Source: Deltaproteobacteria bacterium
GTDB lineage: Bacteria > Desulfobacterota > UBA8473
Direction: 5' to 3'
DNA length: 9,196 nt
Assembly: GCA_030623035.1 (NCBI GenBank)
Contig: JAUXFK010000114.1
Span: 1-9,196 of the forward strand
Part shown: piece after piece, positions 1-5,817 of the stretch
Layout: each line of letters begins with the position of its first letter
Numbering within the stretch: the stretch's first letter is position 1
The notes under the pieces: generated by a model
Databases searched by the model: none
What the model was told of the DNA's origin: nothing
What the model saw: the letters and a program-made list of their open reading frames with translations, nothing else
Translations under genes and position numbers: made by a program

Positions 1-3
1 ACA

Positions 4-30
4 CTGGATTCCGGCTTTTGCCGGAATGAC
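4..30. repeat. Partial dispersed CCGG palindromic repeat (right half)
   Basis: CTGGATTCCGG, a 4-5 base spacer, then CCGGAATGAC. This matches the right half of the full element at 9063-9089 in the same orientation. The inner CCGGC...GCCGG forms a short hairpin. The left half would lie outside the window. Such CTGGATTCCGG/CCGGAATGAC units are common intergenic repeats in environmental bacteria. Confidence 0.75.
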
Positions 31-45
31 GGGAAATGGTATTTT

Positions 46-75
46 TTGACTTTTTACGAGATCATCATATATAGA
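46..75 (+). promoter_or_regulatory. Weak candidate promoter for the CRP/FNR-family gene
   Basis: TTGACT (46-51) is followed after 18 bases by TATAGA (70-75), in very AT-rich DNA. If used, transcription would pass through the MITE-like element at 110-316 before reaching the gene at 330. Chance matches are easy in DNA this AT-rich, so this is only a candidate. Confidence 0.3.
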
Positions 76-109
76 TATTAAAAAAGTATCCCAATACGTC
101 TCAGTATTC

Positions 110-316
110 ATTTTTTGGTAACAGTTTAGCTTTTTTAAATTTTAATTGCTTCAACGGTGGTCAAATTTTAACGCGTGCAACTGTTTGAACATCTTAGCTC
201 CCTCAAACAATTTGCAATTTTTAGCTTCGCTCTATTTGAATCTTTAAAAAAATAACTCAAAAAGGTTCGTCAAAGACCATCCAAATCATTATTCGGCTAA
301 ACAGTTACCATTTTTT
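110..316. mobile_element. MITE-like element, non-coding, with inverted ends
   Basis: GGTAACAGTTTAGC (117-130) and GCTAAACAGTTACC (296-309) are inverted copies matching at 13 of 14 positions. They are flanked directly by the same 7 bases, ATTTTTT (110-116 and 310-316), as expected of a target duplication, although an AT homopolymer is weak evidence. The 193-bp interior has no credible coding region. It contains a second short inverted pair (177-188 against 203-215). Size, inverted ends, lack of a gene and possible duplication fit a miniature inverted-repeat element mobilised by a transposase encoded elsewhere. It ends 20 bases before the start codon of the regulator gene, so it may contribute leader or promoter sequence. 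Alternatively the inverted pair could be a regulatory site. Confidence 0.5.
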
Positions 317-329
317 TAAAACTAAGGAC

Positions 330-1013
330 ATGATCGACTGTATAGCCGCTATCACACTGTTTGAAGGTCTTTCCAAAGAGCAGCATAAGGATTTGGCAGA
401 TATCGTACTTAAAAAGGATTTCAAGCGTGGTCAGGAAATCTTCTTGGAAGGGTATGAAGGCAATGGATTTTATGTCATTATTTCAGGACAGGTAAAGATA
501 TTTAAGACTTCCATTGAAGGTAAAGAACAGATTCTTCATATTTTTGGCCCAGGAGAACCCTTTGGTGAAGTATCGGTCTTTGCTGGTGAAAAATTTCCTG
601 CCAATGCAAAAGCCATAGAGGATAGCTGGCTGCTCTTCTTCCCCCGGGATGCATTTATTAAGCTTATCAAAAGAAACCCCTCTCTCGCATTGAATATGTT
701 AGCTGTATTATCACGGCGACTTCGTAGATTTACTGCACTTATAGATGGCCTCTCTCTTAAGGAAGTTCCTGGAAGACTTGCCGCATATCTACTTTATCTA
801 TATAGTAATGAGGATAAAACAGACACCCTGGTTTTGAAAATCTCAAAAGGACAACTGGCAAGCATTTTAGGAACAATCCCCGAAACCCTTTCACGCATTT
901 TGGCCAGAATGGGTAAAGAGAAACTCGTCCGATCGGATGGCTCACGTTGTCTTCAGATTTTGGATATTAAGGGTTTAGAAGAACTGGCCAGAGGAGAAAG
1001 GCGTCTTTCCTAA
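330..1013 (+). CDS. CRP/FNR-family transcriptional regulator
   Basis: A 227-residue regulator, the usual length for the family. Residues about 8-105 form the cyclic-nucleotide-binding-like beta-roll, with IFLEG (37-41) and FGEV (78-81). A dimerisation helix follows at about 108-140, then a winged helix at about 145-220. The Arg that binds the cAMP phosphate in CRP is absent: the matching stretch reads FPANA (89-93), so cAMP is an unlikely ligand. There is no FNR-type N-terminal cysteine cluster (only Cys4), so oxygen sensing by a 4Fe-4S centre is also unlikely. The recognition helix has Glu185, Ser188 and Arg189, the E..SR pattern FNR uses to read TTGAT half-sites. AAGGA lies only one base before the ATG, which is unusually close, but the protein start fits the family. 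The gene converges on the octahaem/bc operon and may regulate it, which is inference. Its signal is unknown. Confidence 0.9.
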   Translation: MIDCIAAITLFEGLSKEQHKDLADIVLKKDFKRGQEIFLEGYEGNGFYVIISGQVKIFKTSIEGKEQILHIFGPGEPFGEVSVFAGEKFPANAKAIEDSWLLFFPRDAFIKLIKRNPSLALNMLAVLSRRLRRFTALIDGLSLKEVPGRLAAYLLYLYSNEDKTDTLVLKISKGQLASILGTIPETLSRILARMGKEKLVRSDGSRCLQILDIKGLEELARGERRLS

Positions 1014-1109
1014 ACTACCGGTCTCCCCATGAAGTGTTCTGGAAGAAATCAAATAGTGTACTTGAAACTTTAATTCACCCATGCCCCCCATACCCTTCTA
1101 CTTTAAAGG

Positions 1110-2705
1110 CTATTTCCTGCTGTGATAGGTCTTCTGTTCCCATTCGAGCATGGTCTTTTTCTGTTCTGATGTGAGGCCCTCGGTCCATCGGTGGTATTTA
1201 TCCCAGTTGTCTCCTTTGTGGAGAGTAGCGTCGATGAATTTTTTAACCTTCCGGCCTTTGCCGGCCTTCTCACCCAGCTCGACAGCCAGCGGCAGGAAAT
1301 GGGTATAAAAGTTTCTGGACAGTTCGTAGAATCCATGCCATTGCACATAATCTGGTCCCATCATAGAGGCGCCATGCCTTGCCCTCCTGCCTTCGTGATG
1401 CCAGATCTCGAAGAAGAGGTAATCCATTTCCTCGTTCATGGGAACGTCATCAACCAATTTTTCCTTCTTTAGATAGCTATAGATTGCCACCAGCGGCTTG
1501 CCATACTTCTCGTTATAGAGCTTTACCGCCTGGTCGTACTGTAGATAGAAGTTGTTGACCCAGGTGTCTGAGTGACAAGTAAGGCAGACCTCCTTCATTT
1601 CGCCCCTTCGTTCCTCGGGTCCTTTGAGAATGACAGTTCCATCAGGAGCTGTGATCCCCTTAGGCTGGATTGATATCTTGGGACGAAGGGTCCATGATAT
1701 CCTGGCTCCCACATCGTGGGTCATGTCTAGGCCGGAGTAGTTGCTTTTTGGCGCAACAGAGCCCATGTGACACGTGGAGCAAGTCGGTGCCTGAGAGTAG
1801 TCTGTCCCGAGAACCCACTCTCCTCCCGGAGCGCCCATTCCCATATCGCCTGCGTTCTTTCGGAAGGCAATTCCATGCTTCGACTCGTTATATATCTCGA
1901 TCTGAGGATGGTCTGGTCCCATGTGGCACTTGCCGCAGTTTTCCGGTCGACGGCCGACCTCAGCAGAAAACTCGTGTCGAGAGTGACATGCAGAACACGA
2001 TCCCCATGAGCCGTCCAGGTTTATGCGCCCGATGCCTGTATTGGGCCAGGTGTCCGCGGAGAATGCCGGCGGGTTATCTCCCTCCGCAGGCTTTTCCAAC
2101 CTGACCTGACTGCCGTGACACTGCTGACAACCACTGTTTGCAGCGCCAGGCCCCTCGGCAAACCTTCCCAGGAAATTATCCACGCTACCGATAAATTGGG
2201 AGGCTGTACTGTGTCGCGAATGATAAAAATCCAATGCCTCTCTCTCATGACAACGGGCGCAAGTTCGGGGAGAGACGTCGACCACAATCTCAGCTCCTTC
2301 ATGCTTCCAGAGATCCGGACGCTCTAACGGTCTTTCTCCCTTCCTCGCGAGTTCCATTGTTTTGAGTCCGCTCTCTTTGTTCCATGTAGTCTTTACAATG
2401 TAGCGCGGATTCAGGATGTCCTCACCAGCCTCGGCCTCTGGAATGCCATGGCAATCATAGCAACCTACTCCATGCTCCGCGTGGACACTCGTTTCCCAGT
2501 GTTTCACAATCCCCGGGTCCCGACCCACCCCTCCTTTTCCGTCGTCGTATCCGTGACACCTTATGCATCCAGCGGAATCCGGCTTGACCACGATCTTTCG
2601 CTCGTCGAGTACATGCTCCTTTTCTGTGTACACCACATAACCCAGAACTACTACGATGACAACGGACAATATCACTATGATAACTTGCTTAAGCTTGAGA
2701 CTCAT
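1110..2705 (-). CDS. Membrane-anchored octahaem cytochrome c, hydroxylamine oxidoreductase (HAO) family
   Basis: A 531-residue protein with eight CxxCH haem sites beginning at Cys47, 82, 149, 193, 237, 257, 309 and 374. Residues 7-26 form one hydrophobic helix with no obvious cleavage site, so the protein is probably membrane-anchored and faces the periplasm. Family-specific stretches include CGKCHMGPDHPQ (257-268), SKHG (275-278), RISWTLRP (335-342) and HHEGRRARHG (436-445). By family precedent the fourth haem (193-197) is the active-site position. Tyr453, in GPDYVQWHG, falls where I expect the tyrosine that cross-links to haem P460 in true HAO. If it is equivalent, hydroxylamine or hydrazine oxidation is plausible; if not, reduction of nitrite or a similar substrate is more likely. 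It is the last gene of a three-gene operon, 15 bases after cytochrome b, with a strong GAGGAGGG ribosome site. No separate cytochrome c1, f or NapC/NrfH-type quinol dehydrogenase is present. Family assignment is firm; substrate and direction are not known. Confidence 0.92.
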   Translation of the reverse strand: MSLKLKQVIIVILSVVIVVVLGYVVYTEKEHVLDERKIVVKPDSAGCIRCHGYDDGKGGVGRDPGIVKHWETSVHAEHGVGCYDCHGIPEAEAGEDILNPRYIVKTTWNKESGLKTMELARKGERPLERPDLWKHEGAEIVVDVSPRTCARCHEREALDFYHSRHSTASQFIGSVDNFLGRFAEGPGAANSGCQQCHGSQVRLEKPAEGDNPPAFSADTWPNTGIGRINLDGSWGSCSACHSRHEFSAEVGRRPENCGKCHMGPDHPQIEIYNESKHGIAFRKNAGDMGMGAPGGEWVLGTDYSQAPTCSTCHMGSVAPKSNYSGLDMTHDVGARISWTLRPKISIQPKGITAPDGTVILKGPEERRGEMKEVCLTCHSDTWVNNFYLQYDQAVKLYNEKYGKPLVAIYSYLKKEKLVDDVPMNEEMDYLFFEIWHHEGRRARHGASMMGPDYVQWHGFYELSRNFYTHFLPLAVELGEKAGKGRKVKKFIDATLHKGDNWDKYHRWTEGLTSEQKKTMLEWEQKTYHSRK

Positions 2706-2720
2706 AATTATTCCCTCCTC

Positions 2721-3800
2721 TTAGTAGATAGCCTCGGCCACAGCCCAGGCAAGATATATCAGGACTACCAGAATACCCATTACCAAGCCAACCTCCAGCC
2801 GGCCCTTAAATACTTTGTCTATACTTTGTAAAAGGTAATGATCGATAAGAGGCCAGAAGAAAAATACGGCCCCTATTAATCCCATAATGATGACCCCTTC
2901 CACTCCGGGGACAAGCTTGAGCAGATGAAAGAAGGGGTAAAAATACCACTCCGGTTTGATGTGCTCCGGGGTTACTAAAGGATCTGCCGGTTCTCCCATG
3001 GTTGCAGGTACGACAAGCGCCAAAAGGCAGATAACTAGGACCAGGTAAAGAAATATGGCGATCTCGCTTAAGGCATGGTCGGGAAAAAAATGATATGCAC
3101 CATCCTTTGCAATAAGCCTCTCTTCATCTTCCTTATCTTTCTCATTTCCGGGGATATACATCCCCATAAGTCTTACAAAGGACAGGTGAACGAGTACAAG
3201 TAGGAATAGACTGGCGGGAAGGATCTGCACATGTAGGGCATAAAGACGGCTAAGGGTTGCGGTATTTATTTCTTCCCCCGCCAAAAACAGGTGCCTGAGC
3301 GTATTCCCAACCAGCGGGACAACTGAGAAGATATTCGAGGTCACAGTGATAGCCCAGTAGCTTAACTGTTCATACACAAGTGAGTAACCGGTGAAGCCGA
3401 GCCCGAAAGTGAGCCCTAGGAGAGAGACCCCGGCCATCCATGCGCCCCAGCGATACTCGCGGAAGGCACCTGTCACAAATACCCGGAGTACGTGCAAGAA
3501 CAGTAAGACGATCATAAAAGTGGCGCCCCACTGATGAACAGAACGGATAAACCGACCGTAGCGGGCGAATTCAGTTATGAATACCACCGATTTATAGGCT
3601 GTCTCCGGCTCGGCCCGGTAATACATGGACAGAAGAAGCCCGGTTACCATCTGCAAGGCGAAAAGCAACCCCACAACTCCACCCCAGCACCACCACCATC
3701 GCCTGGCAGAATGAGGAAGGTGCTCATCGGCTGTCTCATATAACCTTTCGATATCAATTGGAAAGGCTCGAAGCCATTCGCTCCGGTCTCTTTTTTTCAT
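2721..3800 (-). CDS. Cytochrome b, one-piece b6/subunit-IV type, of a Rieske/cytochrome b complex
   Basis: A 359-residue integral membrane quinol-oxidising subunit. The N-terminal four-helix haem domain carries His89/His103 and His190/His205 as ligands for two b haems. The second pair has 14 residues between, as in cytochrome b6, rather than the 13 of mitochondrial-type cytochrome b. Cys38, in WWWCWGG, aligns with Cys35 of cytochrome b6, which binds the extra haem ci, so a third, covalent haem is predicted. The subunit-IV-like part carries the Qo-site motif PEWY at 283-286, then two further membrane helices (about 302-320 and 335-357). A charged loop (about 218-233, rich in K, D and E) joins the halves. 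The start follows GGAGCAGG, which overlaps the end of the Rieske gene; the gap is 9 bases. The function of a bc/b6f-type quinol oxidase is well supported; the partner is inferred to be the downstream octahaem protein. Confidence 0.95.
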   Translation of the reverse strand: MKKRDRSEWLRAFPIDIERLYETADEHLPHSARRWWWCWGGVVGLLFALQMVTGLLLSMYYRAEPETAYKSVVFITEFARYGRFIRSVHQWGATFMIVLLFLHVLRVFVTGAFREYRWGAWMAGVSLLGLTFGLGFTGYSLVYEQLSYWAITVTSNIFSVVPLVGNTLRHLFLAGEEINTATLSRLYALHVQILPASLFLLVLVHLSFVRLMGMYIPGNEKDKEDEERLIAKDGAYHFFPDHALSEIAIFLYLVLVICLLALVVPATMGEPADPLVTPEHIKPEWYFYPFFHLLKLVPGVEGVIIMGLIGAVFFFWPLIDHYLLQSIDKVFKGRLEVGLVMGILVVLIYLAWAVAEAIY

Positions 3801-3809
3801 AGCCTGCTC

Positions 3810-4250
3810 CTATGCAAATTGGATGAATACTTTGCCTTGTTTTACCATCACGGGATATCGATGAAGGGGCTCCTGGGGAGGTCCGGACACAGGGTTGCCT
3901 TCTTGGTCAAATACCCCGCTGTGGCAAGGGCATTCGAAAATCTTCTTCTTCGGACGATAAAAAACCGTACACCCCAAGTGGGAGCACACTGTCCCGATGG
4001 CCATAAGCTCTCCGCCTGTCTTGAGCATGAGAAGCACCTTTCGACCTCTAGTGTCTTTGATTTCCAAAGGTTGATTCTTGGGTACCTCCGATTTCAGGCA
4101 GACGAAGAGAGGCCGGGGCTTCCTTCGCTTTATTGGGTAAAGAAATCCAACTCCAACAAGACCGGCAAAAGCTGCCAATACGGCCGCAGCAGCCGCTGAA
4201 ATCCACCCCAAAAACCTTCGACGCTCCGTATCTACCCCCTTCTTCTCCAT
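3810..4250 (-). CDS. Rieske [2Fe-2S] protein of the cytochrome b complex
   Basis: A 146-residue protein. Residues 10-15 read RRRFLG, a twin-arginine-like export signal, followed by a hydrophobic helix (about 17-38) that probably stays as the membrane anchor. The cluster motifs are CSHLGC (89-94) and CPCH (107-110). By homology Cys89, His91, Cys107 and His110 bind the cluster, and Cys94 and Cys109 form the disulphide. The Ser and Tyr hydroxyls that raise the redox potential in mitochondrial-type proteins (CPCHGSxY) are replaced by Gly112 and Phe114, which predicts a lower potential suited to menaquinol. This is the first gene of the operon. A good AAGGAGG site (complement of 4258-4264) lies 7 bases before the ATG. 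The upstream DNA is transposase debris, and I see no convincing promoter in it. Confidence 0.95.
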   Translation of the reverse strand: MEKKGVDTERRRFLGWISAAAAAVLAAFAGLVGVGFLYPIKRRKPRPLFVCLKSEVPKNQPLEIKDTRGRKVLLMLKTGGELMAIGTVCSHLGCTVFYRPKKKIFECPCHSGVFDQEGNPVSGPPQEPLHRYPVMVKQGKVFIQFA

Positions 4251-4280
4251 GCTATTGCCTCCTTGTCCTGCGAGCTCCCC

Positions 4281-4722
4281 TTATCTATTAGTGTCCTGTT
4301 CCACCATCTCGCCAAGAATCTCAAGAAACCTAATGTAATCCTTTTCATCATGAAAAACTCTCTTCTCACCCCTCTTGACCGAAATACTCACCGTCGGCTG
4401 TGACAGCCCCAACCTCTTGCAAGGACTGTCGCAGTCTCTCCAAGTTCCCGCACAGCCCAATAGCACAATACACTCCTAGATTTAACTACTTGGGTATATT
4501 TACCTGAAGTAAATATCTGCTCCGGGGTTCTAAACCAAAAAGAGACACAACCCTCAGACCGAGCCTTTCAAGATCATACCCCCTGTGCCCTGAGATAATA
4601 CTTGCGTTCAAACTGTTCCTCCGAAGCCTGAAGGACATCCAATACAAATGAACTGTCTCCAGGTATCCGTTCGTCTCCAAGTAAGCTTGTCCCGAGAGTA
4701 TCGAGGGAGACCCGAATGTGGG
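4281..4722 (-). pseudogene. Decayed REP-associated tyrosine transposase (RAYT, IS200-like/Y1 type)
   Basis: Reading the minus strand across three frames rebuilds the C-terminal half of a RAYT. In order: LGDERIPGDSSFVLDV, EEQFERKYYLRAQG, YDLERLGLRVVSLFGLEP, EQIFTSGKYTQVV, SRSVLCYWAVRELG and the helix-turn-helix LGLSQPTVSISVKRGEK. Frame changes fall at the C-run 4579-4583, at CCGGGG 4522-4527 and near 4415-4425. After the helix-turn-helix, the same frame runs into RVFHDEKDYIRFLEILGEMV, which resembles the N-terminal region of this family, then stops. So the C-terminal part of one copy appears joined to an N-terminal scrap of the same or another copy. The catalytic HUH motif and Tyr are missing, so it cannot be active. 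It lies only 30 bases upstream of the Rieske gene and may have displaced the operon's native promoter region. Confidence 0.85.
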
Positions 4723-4728
4723 GTGATG

Positions 4729-4761
4729 TGGTAAGGGGGAGAGAGAACCTCCCCCTTACCA
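4729..4761. repeat. Strong 13-bp hairpin over the methyltransferase stop codon
   Basis: TGGTAAGGGGGAG (4729-4741) pairs perfectly with CTCCCCCTTACCA (4749-4761) around a 7-base loop. On the minus strand, the arm nearer the methyltransferase gene contains its TAA stop codon (complement of 4756-4758). Neither strand has a following T-run, so it is not a textbook intrinsic terminator. It could protect the transcript's 3' end, act as a weak terminator, or be a REP-like end linked to the adjacent RAYT remnant. Confidence 0.75.
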
Positions 4762-5253
4762 GATTAGGCTATTCAGGGCAATATTTTCATTTGAAATTTT
4801 AAATTTAGGTATGATTTCATTAACTTCTGACCTATATCGTAAATATTCTTCTCCAAAAAGCCTCTCTAAACACGAATCTTCTTTCTTAATTAATATTTTG
4901 AATGCTATGTAGCTAAATATTGGAGTTGAAAGAACTAACCAAGATTTTGATAGAAGAGCTAATGCTGGTATGATAAATAATATCCATGCAGAGTATATTG
5001 GGTTTCTGACATATGCAAATATTCCATCTTTTATTAGAATATCCTTTTTGAAATCTGTTACTATTTTTCTTCCTGATATTGCTAAATATAAAACACCAAT
5101 AAAGAATAATGGCAGGCTTGTTATAAGTAGGTTTATGTAAGGTATATTTCTCATTATGAATAGGTCTGGATAGGAGTATGTTATTAATATTGCTAACAAA
5201 GCATATAATACAGATGACATTATTAATTTTACTCCAATTCCCCATATAGGCAT
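4756..5253 (-). CDS. Membrane methyltransferase, isoprenylcysteine carboxyl/phospholipid methyltransferase family
   Basis: A 165-residue hydrophobic protein with four to five predicted membrane segments (about 7-27, 37-59, 90-105, 106-122). The C-terminal signature of the family is present: AYVRNPIYSAW (about 80-90), then a pair of acidic residues, FGEEYLRYRSEV and a terminal IP. These form the S-adenosylmethionine-binding end in isoprenylcysteine methyltransferases and bacterial relatives. The substrate cannot be predicted; bacterial members act on lipids or are uncharacterised. AAGGAA (complement of 5261-5266) lies 7 bases before the ATG. Base composition is much more AT-rich than the neighbouring operon, and the gene sits between a RAYT remnant and an insertion sequence, which suggests separate acquisition. 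The last 15 or so residues (after IPKF) run into the hairpin and are probably not conserved. Confidence 0.8.
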   Translation of the reverse strand: MPIWGIGVKLIMSSVLYALLAILITYSYPDLFIMRNIPYINLLITSLPLFFIGVLYLAISGRKIVTDFKKDILIKDGIFAYVRNPIYSAWILFIIPALALLSKSWLVLSTPIFSYIAFKILIKKEDSCLERLFGEEYLRYRSEVNEIIPKFKISNENIALNSLIW

Positions 5254-5633
5254 TTGATTGTTCCTTAATATTTATTACATCTTACTACCAAGTTTCAGTC
5301 TGACATGCATAAACGGCTAACACTCCCGCACGAGGTGAAATGGGCTTAAGGGAAAAAAGAGGGTAAAAAAAGAAGTGATCCCTGGCTAATAGAAATTAGC
5401 TTCTTTACCTGACCCCGTTGCTTTTGCGTAATTTCTCCCTAATTTTACCCGGGCTAATCTTGGCATGAAAATTCTATTATCAGTATATCAACATCATGTC
5501 AAGTTATCTATTTGCTGATGGACGTCCTCCTAATCCTCACAGGTCCTTTTCCATCTTCAGCACATAAAGATCGGTCTATTTCAAATTTACTTGCCGATTT
5601 CAGGTTAAACAATTTTCTATTTTCTCAATACCA
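5254..5633. other. Intergenic region without a gene, with imperfect inverted repeats
   Basis: No credible coding region on either strand. GCTAAT-AGAA-ATTAGC (5385-5400) is a small hairpin nested in an imperfect outer pair: GGGTAAAAAAAGAAG (5361-5375) against CTTCTTTACC (5400-5409). GGGTAAAA also has an inverted partner TTTTACCC near 5442-5450. TGACCCC follows at 5411-5417. These may be remnants of a mobile element. I see no clear promoter for the minus-strand methyltransferase gene. Confidence 0.5.
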
Positions 5634-5756
5634 TTAGCCCAAGTTCATAAAAAAATAGTGAAAAACAGTGTTTTAGGACCAAACTTTGTTGTTCTTGAAA
5701 AAATAAGTTGTTTAGTATCAATGACTTAATGATTTTATCGTTTCAGAAGGCGGTTT

Positions 5757-5770
5757 GTAGTGCCAAAATA
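5757..5770 (+). repeat. Subterminal direct repeat of the IS, left copy
   Basis: GTAGTGCCAAAATA, identical and in the same orientation as 7651-7664. The two copies bracket the transposase gene inside the terminal inverted repeats. The role is unknown; a transposase-binding or regulatory site is possible. Confidence 0.8.
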
Positions 5771-5782
5771 TACAAATACTAC

Positions 5783-5811
5783 TTGACTCAGGCAAATTTT
5801 GCTGCTATGTT
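5783..5811 (+). promoter_or_regulatory. Candidate transposase promoter, start near the ATG
   Basis: TTGACT (5783-5788), a 17-base spacer and TATGTT (5806-5811). The expected transcription start, six or seven bases on, falls at about 5817-5819, on the transposase ATG (5818). No ribosome-binding site precedes that ATG, so a leaderless message is predicted. Confidence 0.5.
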
Positions 5812-5817
5812 TATTTT

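Noticed and set aside
1014..1109. Bidirectional terminator between the converging regulator and octahaem genes
   Set aside because: I looked for a hairpin with a T-run on both strands and found none of useful strength.
1670..2104. Plus-strand open frames opposite the octahaem gene
   Set aside because: They are antisense to a gene with eight intact haem motifs and show no protein family features of their own.
4486..4680. A separate small minus-strand protein gene
   Set aside because: Its only recognisable part (YDLERLGLRVVSLFGLEP) is one segment of the frameshifted RAYT, so it is part of the pseudogene.
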